13,222 nt of DNA from JAPUDQ01 sp964552765 (GTDB lineage: Bacteria > Patescibacteriota > Saccharimonadia > Saccharimonadales > Saccharimonadaceae). Where the stretch lies: positions 1 through 13,222 of the forward strand of contig CAZKIA010000017.1 of the NCBI GenBank assembly GCA_964552765.1, given 5' to 3'. Shown piece by piece: positions 1 through 5,556 of this stretch; position 1 is the stretch's first letter, and each line of letters begins with the position of its first letter. The notes under the pieces are model-generated. The model did no database searches, was not told the DNA's origin, and worked only from the letters and a program-made list of their open reading frames with translations. Position numbers and translations under genes: made by a program.

Positions 1-241
1 ACCGTTGATGCGAATCGATCGATTGTTTATACCGTCTCCTCTTATGTACGCGGCCGCTTCTTGCCAGGCAAGTGCAACCAACGTGGGTTAATATTTTCAA
101 CTAGGTATTGTAACAGAGACGGACGTAGAATGCAAACAGGGGCGGCACAGGAAATATGATTAGCTTCCTGTTTGCGTGAAGGCGATAAATAACAGATAAT
201 ACAATTATTCGCCATGTGGAGCACACAGACAGGAGAGGGCG
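1..241. other. No recognisable gene; leader of the small gene at 242
   Basis: I see no convincing gene here. Plus-strand frame 1 is open from base 1 to a TGA at 157-159 (about 52 codons), but its translation is unlike a conserved protein and an open frame of that length is not rare by chance. It could be the tail of a gene cut by the window edge. The right half holds the promoter and ribosome binding site of the gene at 242. Confidence 0.4.
172..200 (+). promoter_or_regulatory. Predicted sigma70-type promoter of the 90-residue gene
   Basis: A TTGCGT box at 172-177 (3 of 6 to TTGACA) and GATAAT at 195-200 (5 of 6 to TATAAT) are separated by exactly 17 bases. Transcription would start near 207 and give a leader of about 35 nt carrying the AGGAG site at 231-235. 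Prediction from sequence only. Confidence 0.45.
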
Positions 242-514
242 ATGAACAAAAAGACGGTCGAGGTTACGATAGGGCCCTTGATGTTCCATCTTGGGGTTCA
301 GGATCTTTTCGACGATCTGACTGAGGTACAGCGATTCGCTCAGGTCATACGAGGAATCATGGGTGTGGAGTCGTTTACGACGCGTGATTTCATGGTCACA
401 ATCCGAAGTGACGTCAACACTCGATGGGTGCGCAATGATGTCCAGGACGCCGTTAGTCGCTATATCTATACACACCACCCTGATGTACGACCATATTTTC
501 AACCCGCCCCGTGA
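242..514 (+). CDS. Small hypothetical protein, 90 aa, weakly Nfu N-domain-like
   Basis: A short soluble protein with no signal peptide or membrane helix. The start is fixed by a clear Shine-Dalgarno AGGAG at 231-235, six bases before the ATG. The order is a beta strand (VEVTIGPLMFHL), a helix (residues 16-38), a GV-containing turn, a second strand (DFMVTIRSD), a Trp, a helix (VRNDVQDAVSRYI) and a Pro-rich end. The pattern 'hydrophobic helix - GV - strand - TW/RW - Val-rich helix' recalls the N-terminal domain of Nfu/NifU-type scaffold proteins, but the match is by eye and weak. It stands alone: a promoter sits upstream and a hairpin terminator lies just past its stop, where it converges on comM. 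An alternative is an uncharacterised lineage-specific ferredoxin-like fold. It is likely a real gene because of its SD site and protein-like composition. Confidence 0.65.
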   Translation: MNKKTVEVTIGPLMFHLGVQDLFDDLTEVQRFAQVIRGIMGVESFTTRDFMVTIRSDVNTRWVRNDVQDAVSRYIYTHHPDVRPYFQPAP

Positions 515-530
515 TGTTGCGTTGAGCTTA

Positions 531-569
531 TGCCCCGCCTCTTCACAAGGGGGCGGGCATTTGCTTTTC
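531..569 (+). terminator. Terminator-like hairpin after the 90-residue gene
   Basis: TGCCCCGCC at 531-539 pairs with GGCGGGCA at 552-559, an 8-bp GC-rich stem with one bulged C and a 12-nt loop. It is followed by a broken T tract (TTTGCTTTT). Position just beyond the stop at 514 supports rho-independent termination, though the T tract is imperfect. Confidence 0.55.
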
Positions 570-573
570 AGCC

Positions 574-615
574 TCTAGTATCCAGTATCTAGCATCCAGA
601 TTCTAGTCTCTAGCT
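574..615. repeat. Six tandem 7-bp units, consensus TCYAGNN
   Basis: Six contiguous heptamers begin at 574, 581, 588, 595, 602 and 609. Each starts TCTAG or TCCAG, followed by two variable bases (TA, TA, CA, AT, TC, CT). The last unit overlaps the comM stop codon (TAG read on the minus strand at 610-612). The array fills the gap between two convergent genes. Its function is unknown; degenerate CTAG-type arrays like this can arise by slippage or serve as a site-specific signal. Confidence 0.85.
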
Positions 616-2109
616 ACGGTATTGTAGTGCTTCGGCTATGTGTGGGGGCAGGATATCACCAGAATCTTCAAGGTCGGCGATGGTACGAGCAACACGGATA
701 ACCTTGAAGTAGCTTCGGGCTGATAACTTCATTTTGGCAGCGGCAGACTGCAATAGTTGTTCTGCCTCATCGGAGAGGCGGGCGAGCTTGATGATCTGTT
801 TACTATCAAGCTGAGCATTCGATAACTCTTTTTTATGGCGCGTGTGTTGGCGCTGGCGGGCCCGTTCCACCTGGGATCGCCAGGTACCAGAGAGGGGTTT
901 TACTCCATCTTGCTTTTGCAGGAAATCTTTTTCAGAGGCACGTGCAACATGAACGATGAGGTCGATTCGATCAAGCAGCGGCCCAGAGATCCGTTTTTGA
1001 TAGCTAAGAAGTTGGGTCATCGTGCAGACGCATTCTCTGGTTGGGTCGCCGTAAAACCCGCAGGGGCAGGGGTTTTTAGTGGCGATCAGCATAAAGTTTG
1101 CCGGGTACGTGACTTTGCTGGCGGCTCGTGAGACATGAATCACCCTGTCTTCAAGTGGTTGGCGCAGTGCCTCGAGCGATTGGCGAGGATATTCGGGCAG
1201 TTCGTCAAGGAAAAGGACACCGTGATGAGCTAGGCTAATCTCGCCTGGCACTGGTTTAGCTCCACCACCGACAAGTGAGACGAAACTACTGGTGTGGTGT
1301 GGTGAACGAAAAGGCCGTTCGGATACAATGTGGTCTTCGGCATCGCCGCTGAGACTATGAAGCTTTGTAATCTCAATCATTTCGTGCTCGGTTGGTTGCG
1401 GTAATATACCCACAAATGCTTTAGCAAGCATCGTCTTGCCAGCACCCGGAGGGCCATCGAGCAGGACGTTGTGATGCCCGGCAGCGGCAATGAGTAGGGC
1501 GCGCTTTGCGTGATCTTGCCCGCGAATATCGCTTATGTCTAGTGATGTACGTTTTGCATCAATGTTTATTTCAGGACGATTAGTCGGCATGATGATCTTT
1601 TCACCACATAGGTGGAGGTAGAGCTCTGTAAGTGTTGTAAAACCTAGTACATATATATCTGTTACAAGGCTTGCCTGGACGGCATTTGCAGACGGGAGAA
1701 TGATCGTGTGAAAGCCTGCTTGCTTGGCGGTTTCGGCCATTGCGATGCTACCGCGGATTGAACGGATACTACCATCTAACCCAAGTTCTCCAGCAAACAT
1801 TATGCCGTCGATATTTTTACTACGGATTTGACCTGTCTCAATGAGGATAGCGATCGCAATAGGCAAATCATAGTGCGAACCATCTTTTGGAATGTTAGCA
1901 GGCGATAGGTTGACAGTTACTTTGTTGTTGGCAAAATCGAGATGTGAATTGCGGATTGCACTACGGACGCGCTCTTTCGCTTCATCGACCGAACGTGTAG
2001 CAAGTCCCACGATCTGAAGGGTCGGCAGGCCCTTAGCTGTATCGCACTCGACTTTGACGACCTGGCCATCATAGCCGATAGGTGCTGTGGTATAGGTATG
2101 GGCGGACAT
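610..2109 (-). CDS. comM: ComM/YifB-family AAA+ ATPase (Mg-chelatase-like), 499 aa
   Basis: A full-length ComM/YifB protein (family size about 500 residues). Family members are hexameric helicases that drive branch migration when imported single-stranded DNA is recombined into the chromosome during natural transformation. Domains in order are: an N-terminal ChlI/Lon-like domain (about 1-165) with the VEC and LPTLQIVGLA motifs; the AAA+ Mg-chelatase domain (about 190-395) with Walker A GPPGAGKT at 219-226, Walker B LFLDELPE with D302/E303, the NPCPCG motif at 346-351 plus C360/C362 (a four-Cys set typical of YifB), and an LLDRIDL arginine-finger segment near 379-385; then the C-terminal helical domain, which ends QYRS. 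The ATG at 2109 has no Shine-Dalgarno site; a -10 box ends 6 bases before it. It lies just downstream of ssrA on the same strand. No frameshift or missing motif is seen. It suggests a DNA-uptake-capable cell, but no other com gene is in the window. Confidence 0.95.
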   Translation of the reverse strand: MSAHTYTTAPIGYDGQVVKVECDTAKGLPTLQIVGLATRSVDEAKERVRSAIRNSHLDFANNKVTVNLSPANIPKDGSHYDLPIAIAILIETGQIRSKNIDGIMFAGELGLDGSIRSIRGSIAMAETAKQAGFHTIILPSANAVQASLVTDIYVLGFTTLTELYLHLCGEKIIMPTNRPEINIDAKRTSLDISDIRGQDHAKRALLIAAAGHHNVLLDGPPGAGKTMLAKAFVGILPQPTEHEMIEITKLHSLSGDAEDHIVSERPFRSPHHTSSFVSLVGGGAKPVPGEISLAHHGVLFLDELPEYPRQSLEALRQPLEDRVIHVSRAASKVTYPANFMLIATKNPCPCGFYGDPTRECVCTMTQLLSYQKRISGPLLDRIDLIVHVARASEKDFLQKQDGVKPLSGTWRSQVERARQRQHTRHKKELSNAQLDSKQIIKLARLSDEAEQLLQSAAAKMKLSARSYFKVIRVARTIADLEDSGDILPPHIAEALQYRS

Positions 2110-2115
2110 ACAGCA

Positions 2116-2144
2116 AGTGTATCACCAGAGAAAATACCCGACAA
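2116..2144 (-). promoter_or_regulatory. comM promoter inside the ssrA terminator
   Basis: Read on the minus strand, TTGTCG (2144-2139; 4 of 6 to TTGACA) and TACACT (2121-2116) are separated by 17 bases. The -10 ends six bases before the comM ATG, so the predicted transcription start falls at or within a base or two of that ATG. The -35 lies across the loop-proximal part of the hairpin that terminates ssrA, so the two signals share DNA. Confidence 0.55.
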
Positions 2145-2168
2145 TGCTGTCGGGTATTTTCTCTGGTG
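2123..2168 (-). terminator. Terminator hairpin of ssrA, perfect 21-bp stem
   Basis: Bases 2123-2143 and 2148-2168 are exact reverse complements with a 4-nt loop. On the minus strand the core is ACCCGACA-loop-TGTCGGGT followed by ATTTTCTCT, with a matching A-rich stretch upstream, so it can act as an intrinsic terminator. The first bases of the 5' arm are the encoded ACCA end of tmRNA. Because the arms are symmetric it would also stop any rightward transcript. Confidence 0.85.
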
Positions 2169-2555
2169 GAGCTGCCGGGTAGTGCGCCCGGGTCCGAATG
2201 GTAACCTATCATCTGTCTTCATGCATAGTTATCTTTGTTGTTACGGCGCTACCTCGAGAGATAACGAAAATAGTAGTGTCCGTTCTATGAATAAATGTCG
2301 TGTCCAGCCTTCACAGCTAGCTAGATACCAAGCCATATGAATATGACACTTCGTAACTCCTATATGACGTCAGAGACAAAGCGGTTGCGGCACTTAGGCT
2401 GCAACTGTCGCAAAGGCGTAGTTAGGAGTGAAAACACTCGCGACATACGCTTTTGCTTTAGCAAAAATGTTTGCAGTTAAGATACTGATAACGTCAGTGG
2501 TCGGCATGCAAGATGATCTGTTAAATTCCAATCGTCGAAAGCGTACTTCAGCCCC
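2164..2555 (-). ncRNA. ssrA: Transfer-messenger RNA (tmRNA), 392 nt
   Basis: tmRNA rescues ribosomes stalled on broken mRNA: it enters as alanyl-tRNA, then supplies a short frame that tags the peptide for proteolysis. Seen on the minus strand: 5' GGGGCTG (2555-2549) pairs with CAGCTCC (2174-2168) over 7 bp including the hallmark third-position G.U pair. An encoded ACCA follows (2167-2164). The D-region has TTTCGACG, and TGCATGCCGA matches the E. coli molecule. Helix H2 forms between 2511-2517 and 2208-2214 (7 bp), and a PK1-type hairpin ACTGA/TCAGT follows. The resume codon is GCA at 2474-2472; the tag frame runs 26 codons to TAA at 2396-2394 and reads ANIFAKAKAY, VASVFTP, NYAFATVAA, ending VAA like known degradation tags. 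Odd points: a long tag, and a T-loop reading CGCACTA (TTCAACT in E. coli) within an intact 5-bp stem CCGGG/CCCGG. Confidence 0.93.
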
Positions 2556-2566
2556 ACGATCCTCAT

Positions 2567-2595
2567 AGTATACTGTAAAATGCTTATTCTGTCGA
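2567..2595 (-). promoter_or_regulatory. ssrA promoter
   Basis: On the minus strand TCGACA (2595-2590; 5 of 6 to TTGACA) and TATACT (2572-2567; 5 of 6 to TATAAT) are separated by 17 bases. The -10 ends 11 bases before the mature tmRNA 5' end at 2555. A start near 2559 would leave a few extra 5' bases for RNase P to remove. The -35 overlaps the region upstream of the divergent GH5 promoter. Confidence 0.7.
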
Positions 2596-2613
2596 ATATC
2601 TGATCACCTCTAG

Positions 2614-2619
2614 TATACT
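2614..2619 (+). promoter_or_regulatory. -10 box of the GH5 gene, predicting a leaderless start
   Basis: TATACT lies exactly six bases before the ATG at 2626, and no Shine-Dalgarno sequence occurs in between or upstream. The -35 is weak: nothing near 2590-2597 resembles TTGACA well. Transcription from this box would begin at about the A of the ATG. Confidence 0.5.
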
Positions 2620-2625
2620 AACAGT

Positions 2626-3633
2626 ATGAGAAAAGCACTTCGAGGTATCAATTTGGGCGGATGGTTGCTTGTTGAACGGTGGATGCCAGGGGTGTTTGAC
2701 GGGGTAGAGGGGCCTGCCGAGATCGATATTGTGCGGGAACTGGGGTATGAGGTGGCAAAACAGCGGCTAACACAACATCGCGAGACGTTTATCACTGAAA
2801 AAGACTTTCGTTGGATCAAGAATCGGGGGTTTGATTTTGTACGGCTGCCAGTAGGCTACTGGCTTTTTAAACAAACGGATGACTTTATCGATGGAGAAGT
2901 CTATTTGCGGCGAGCTTTTACATGGGCGCAGCGCTATGACCTCAAGATTATTTTGGATTTTCACGGTTTACAGGGGTCGCAAAATGGTAAGGATCACAGT
3001 GGGCAGGTTGGCTCTACGAAGCTCTATATTGGCGACAATCAGCAGGAGGCTCTTGAGACGCTTGAGTACATGGCTCGTACCTATGGTCATGAAAAAGCAT
3101 TGCTCGGACTCGAGGTGATCAATGAACCGCATGTTAAGTGGTGTCTTAGGAGGCTCCTTACATATTACGATAGCGCGTATGAGGCGATACAGGGCCACCT
3201 AGCGCCAGAGGTGAAGATTATTGTCAGTGATGCCTTTAGTCCCCTGAGAGTGGCTAAAAAGCTCTCTCGGCGCCCCTATGCGTCGCGGTTGGTTCTTGAT
3301 ATTCACCTCTATCAGGTGTTTTCGCGGCGAGATCAACGTATGAGCTTCGATCGTCACGTTAAAAAAGCCGATGAAGAGTGGTGGGATCTGATCGATCGTA
3401 TCCAGCGATACATACCAGTGCTCGTAGGCGAATGGAGTGCCGCCTTGCCTGAAAAGACATATGCAGACGCAGGAATATCGGAACAGAATGAAGTCGGACA
3501 GTATTATATGGCGCAGTACCGTACCTTTGATGATGTGTCATGGGGCCATGCATATTGGACATATAAGGCGCCGCACTGTGGAGTATGGGACTGGCGAGCA
3601 TCGCAGGAGTTATTGGAAAACACGATTGATTAA
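2626..3633 (+). CDS. Glycoside hydrolase family 5, exo-1,3-beta-glucanase-like, 335 aa
   Basis: A (beta/alpha)8 retaining glycosidase resembling the exo-1,3-beta-glucanase branch of GH5, which releases glucose from beta-glucan ends. Evidence: GINLGGWLLVERWM (7-20), typical of the first strand of that branch; FDFVRLPVGYWL (69-80); DFHG followed by GSQNG (111-121), the signature in which yeast enzymes read HGAPGSQNG, here LQ replacing AP; the acid/base in VINEPH (E167); the HLYQVF strand (227-232); and the nucleophile in VGEWSAA (E269). Both catalytic glutamates are present. The protein begins directly at the catalytic fold, with no signal peptide or membrane helix, so it should be cytoplasmic unless exported unconventionally. 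There is no carbohydrate-binding module. It is transcribed alone: a -10 box abuts its ATG and a strong terminator follows. Subfamily and substrate are inferred; GH5 is functionally broad. Confidence 0.9.
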   Translation: MRKALRGINLGGWLLVERWMPGVFDGVEGPAEIDIVRELGYEVAKQRLTQHRETFITEKDFRWIKNRGFDFVRLPVGYWLFKQTDDFIDGEVYLRRAFTWAQRYDLKIILDFHGLQGSQNGKDHSGQVGSTKLYIGDNQQEALETLEYMARTYGHEKALLGLEVINEPHVKWCLRRLLTYYDSAYEAIQGHLAPEVKIIVSDAFSPLRVAKKLSRRPYASRLVLDIHLYQVFSRRDQRMSFDRHVKKADEEWWDLIDRIQRYIPVLVGEWSAALPEKTYADAGISEQNEVGQYYMAQYRTFDDVSWGHAYWTYKAPHCGVWDWRASQELLENTID

Positions 3634-3662
3634 TGTATAGCAGTAGCCATCATAACACAAAA

Positions 3663-3695
3663 AAAAACGACCGCCTGCGAGGAACGGTCGTTTTT
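3663..3695 (+). terminator. Strong intrinsic terminator after the GH5 gene
   Basis: AAAAACGACCG (3663-3673) pairs perfectly with CGGTCGTTTTT (3685-3695). Inside the loop CCT and AGG can add three more pairs. A T-rich tract follows. The A/T-symmetric arms make it potentially bidirectional, but only the rightward GH5 transcript needs it here. Confidence 0.93.
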
Positions 3696-3726
3696 ATTTG
3701 GTTTTTGTCTGTTTGTTTTCGGTTTT

Positions 3727-3757
3727 AGCTTATGAATAAGTTTTGTATTCATAGGCT
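3727..3757. repeat. Inverted repeat, 12-bp arms
   Basis: AGCTTATGAATA (3727-3738) and TATTCATAGGCT (3746-3757) are reverse complements except for one T.G position, with a 7-nt spacer. It is not GC-rich and lacks a proper T tract, so it looks more like a protein-binding palindrome than a terminator. It overlaps the -35 region of the candidate promoter that ends at 3771. Confidence 0.65.
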
Positions 3758-3771
3758 ACCTCTAATATAAT
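3743..3771 (+). promoter_or_regulatory. Candidate upstream promoter in the GH5-YdcF gap
   Basis: TTGTAT (3743-3748) and a consensus TATAAT (3766-3771) are separated by 17 bases. A transcript from here would carry a leader of about 130 nt before the YdcF-like gene, in addition to the promoter next to that gene. The -35 sits in the right arm of the inverted repeat, which would allow repressor control. Bases 3817-3825 read TGTGGATAA, a perfect DnaA box on the minus strand, but it is isolated. Confidence 0.35.
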
Positions 3772-3870
3772 GCTTAAAATGCTTAATGTCAACGCTATTT
3801 TCATGTAATTTTTACTTGTGGATAACTATTGCTTTTGGCATATTTTCGTGGTGATTGTGGTGTTCAGTGG

Positions 3871-3898
3871 TTGCAGAGCAAGCGTTACACTGTATCAT
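3871..3898 (+). promoter_or_regulatory. Proximal promoter of the YdcF-like gene (leaderless)
   Basis: TTGCAG (3871-3876; 4 of 6) and TATCAT (3893-3898; 5 of 6) are spaced by 16 bases. The -10 ends seven bases before the ATG at 3906, and no SD site is present. This position decides the start codon: the TTG at 3855 lies upstream of the promoter and so would not be in this transcript. Confidence 0.5.
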
Positions 3899-3905
3899 AC
3901 ATAGT

Positions 3906-4571
3906 ATGCAAGGATTAGAAGAACATGACGCGGCAATTTTGTGGCAATATATGCTAATGGGCCAGCCAGCTCGCCAAGCTGATTGCTTGCTGGTACTTGG
4001 TAGTATTGACGATCGTGTGGCGGCCTATGCCGCTCAGCTCGCACAACAATTTCATTATTGGTATATCGTTGTTTCTGGCGGTGATGCTCATCAGAATGAT
4101 TTATTAGCGCAAACATGGCCAGAAGCGACTGAAGCAGAGCATTTTGGAGCTATTATGCGAGCTCATGGTGTGACAAAATCACTTCTTCTTGAAACAAAGG
4201 CCCAAAATACAGGCGAGAACGCTACATTATCATTCGCACTCCTACAGGCACAGAATACGCCCATGCCACTGTCTATTCAGATTGTCACGAAGCCGTACAT
4301 GGAGCGTCGAGCGCTGGCAACCTTTCAGGCGCAGTGGCCAGACCATGATGCCAAACTATATGTGACATCACCGCCGATTCTTATGAATGATTACTTCACA
4401 TCCGAACAGCCACGGGAAAAAATCATCAATATTATGGTTGGTGACATGCAGCGAATCATTGCCTATCCGAGCCTTGGTTTTCAAACCGAGCAGGTGATTC
4501 CCGCGGAGGTTAGAGCCGCCTATAGTCGTCTGATTGCGGCTGGATATACTCATCACTTACAAAACTATTAA
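3906..4571 (+). CDS. YdcF-like DUF218 domain protein, 221 aa
   Basis: A soluble member of the DUF218/YdcF family, a Rossmann-like fold that includes E. coli YdcF and the periplasmic SanA/ElyC group. The biochemical role of the cytoplasmic type is not established. Family marks: CLLVLGSIDDRVAAYAA after the first strand, YIVVSGGDAH for the second, a conserved acidic/amide block LLETKAQNTGENA, then IQIVTKPYMERRALATFQ, in which the Lys/Arg cluster is typical. No signal peptide or membrane helix is seen. I chose the ATG at 3906 rather than the in-frame TTG at 3855: the extra 17 residues look unlike the family N-terminus and overlap a promoter whose -10 ends just before 3906. It is flanked by terminators or long gaps and appears monocistronic. 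No clear terminator hairpin follows the TAA. Confidence 0.85.
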   Translation: MQGLEEHDAAILWQYMLMGQPARQADCLLVLGSIDDRVAAYAAQLAQQFHYWYIVVSGGDAHQNDLLAQTWPEATEAEHFGAIMRAHGVTKSLLLETKAQNTGENATLSFALLQAQNTPMPLSIQIVTKPYMERRALATFQAQWPDHDAKLYVTSPPILMNDYFTSEQPREKIINIMVGDMQRIIAYPSLGFQTEQVIPAEVRAAYSRLIAAGYTHHLQNY

Positions 4572-4680
4572 AGTATTATAAACAACAAATTTTTAGTTCA
4601 AAATACAACGTTTATTGATATGTAATAGTTAAAATTGATTAAATTATATAAAATTACAACAATAACAATGCATAAACATA

Positions 4681-4709
4681 TTGACCAATCGAGTGTCACG
4701 TGCTATAAC
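4681..4709 (+). promoter_or_regulatory. Extended -10 sigma70-type promoter of an unassigned transcript
   Basis: TTGACC (4681-4686; 5 of 6) and TATAAC (4704-4709; 5 of 6) are spaced by 17 bases. TG at 4701-4702 plus one base gives the extended -10 form TGnTATAAC. It is among the best promoter matches in the window. The predicted start is near 4716, with no protein gene for about 420 bases. Confidence 0.65.
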
Positions 4710-4715
4710 TGTGGG

Positions 4716-5060
4716 TAAGCTTTTTAAAACAAAAATAAACAAAAGCCTCGAACCTCTACAATCAAAACGTGATAGGTAAGTCCTTAGAAATCTTGCTAAG
4801 GCACCCGTATTTGGTGTTGAACTGGCAGCAACAAAATGAACATTCGTTACTGCCAAACAATACCAAATCAATCCGCGTTGAGGATCGTATCGATAGCCCT
4901 ATGGGTCGATGCGGAAGACTCCGCGAAGTTGACTGCACTACGTGCCCCGGAATGTCTTAACAGACACGAAGAGGCAAGCGGTCAAGTCGCCTCGCGCGAC
5001 GAACTGTTACTTGATAGCACGCGCCCTAATATTTATTTACAGTGGCGGATGTCGCTATCG
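4716..5060 (+). ncRNA. Candidate structured RNA, class unknown
   Basis: Downstream of the extended -10 promoter the sequence folds repeatedly. The best element spans 4809-4868: an 11-bp outer stem (4809-4819 with 4858-4868, one G.U), a 6-bp stem (4823-4828 with 4850-4855) and a 3-bp inner stem (4830-4832 with 4846-4848). Others are CCTTAG/CTAAGG near 4783-4802, ATCGA..CCC with GGGTCGAT (4889-4910), GCGGA-AGAC-TCCGC (4911-4924), TGTCT-TAAC-AGACA (4953-4966) and GAGGC/GCCTC (4971-4993). I looked for and did not find the RNase P P4 motifs, the SRP GGAAG loop, or tmRNA or tRNA features. It could be a 6S-like or lineage-specific RNA, a long 5' leader, or a decayed gene. The 3' end is unknown, and the strand is assumed from the promoter. 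Confidence 0.4.
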
Positions 5061-5122
5061 TAACGCTATGGTTTGTCGCGCAGGCACGCTCACATTTGCT
5101 GTTTACGACATTCGTTAGGTGA

Positions 5123-5128
5123 TATAGT
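5123..5128 (+). promoter_or_regulatory. -10 box of the membrane protein gene
   Basis: TATAGT ends nine bases before the ATG at 5138 and three bases before an in-frame GTG at 5132. Transcription would begin after the GTG, which favours the ATG and a leaderless or near-leaderless mRNA. The -35 is weak (TTTACG at 5102-5107, spacing 15). No SD site is visible. Confidence 0.4.
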
Positions 5129-5137
5129 AAAGTGATA

Positions 5138-5524
5138 ATGACACGAGCGATTCACCGAATCATATATATAGTACCGCTAGGGTGCTTTTTTGCGTTAATG
5201 ATACTCATGAATATGACCGATCCAACAGAAAGCGTTGCGAGTATACTCACGGCTTTCATACTGGTATATCTTCTTATCGCAAGCTGTTTATATATCCTGA
5301 TTGACCTATTTACGAGAAAAAATATACCGATAGAAGACGAGGCGGCGACAACACAGGCAGTAGTTCGCAGGCGGCGCGCCTATTATCTGGCGAGTATTAT
5401 CGCCTTTGCCCCTGTTTGTCTACTCGCTATGCAGTCGCTTAATCAATTAAAACTGTTGGATTTGGTACTCGTTGTTTCTTTGACAGCCCTTGCGGGGTTT
5501 TATGTTCTGAAGCGCGCCGCGTGA
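5138..5524 (+). CDS. Small membrane protein with four predicted helices, 128 aa
   Basis: I do not recognise a named family. From the ATG at 5138 the protein has a short basic N-terminus (MTRAIHR), two hydrophobic helices (about 8-26 and 34-58), a polar loop with acidic (IPIEDEA) and basic (RRRR) clusters, and two more helices (about 81-99 and 104-124), ending KRAA. This is a small four-helix integral membrane protein with both ends probably cytoplasmic. A longer form starting at GTG 5132 adds two residues. It precedes the Pro-rich/ATPase pair by 69 bases, in which there is a separate promoter. It may be co-expressed with that pair, but this is context only. No transport or enzyme motif is visible. 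Confidence 0.75.
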   Translation: MTRAIHRIIYIVPLGCFFALMILMNMTDPTESVASILTAFILVYLLIASCLYILIDLFTRKNIPIEDEAATTQAVVRRRRAYYLASIIAFAPVCLLAMQSLNQLKLLDLVLVVSLTALAGFYVLKRAA

Positions 5525-5556
5525 TAGTTTTGTGAATAAAATCATAAGAACTTCAG

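Larger units (their letters stand above)
4572..5137. other. 566-bp gap: AT-rich stretch, promoter, hairpin-rich segment, no clear gene
   Basis: Bases 4572-4680 are strongly AT-rich with no hairpin terminator. A good promoter lies at 4681-4709. The segment from about 4716 to 5060 has balanced composition and several strong hairpins. Open frames exist on the plus strand (4739-4957, and one from 4836 to 5063), but they have no SD site, overlap each other and resemble no protein I know. Past 5060 comes the upstream region of the membrane protein gene. Confidence 0.6.

Noticed and set aside
1..159. Open frame 1 at the left edge as the tail of a truncated gene
   Set aside because: Fifty-two codons without a stop is not rare, the translation shows no recognisable motif, and no terminator follows it. 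Left as a possibility only.
2098..2340. Plus-strand 80-codon frame across the ssrA terminator
   Set aside because: The region is explained by the tmRNA 3' part and its terminator on the minus strand.
3855..3905. TTG start giving the YdcF-like protein 17 more N-terminal residues
   Set aside because: No SD site, non-family-like residues, and the segment contains the promoter whose -10 ends seven bases before the ATG at 3906.
4716..5060. RNase P RNA or SRP RNA
   Set aside because: The GAAAGTCC and ACAGAA P4 motifs of RNase P and the GGAAG-type SRP loop were looked for and not found.
4739..5063. Overlapping plus-strand frames as a real or decayed protein gene
   Set aside because: No SD site, no recognisable family, frames overlap each other, and strong stem pairing fits an RNA better. 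Not fully excluded.
3817..5539. Possible oriC: DnaA boxes at 3817-3825 and 5531-5539 (TGTGAATAA), a near match at 4710-4718, AT-rich DNA and gyrB nearby
   Set aside because: The boxes are isolated and about 1 kb apart; roughly one TTATNCACA match is not surprising in 13 kb. No dnaA or dnaN is present.
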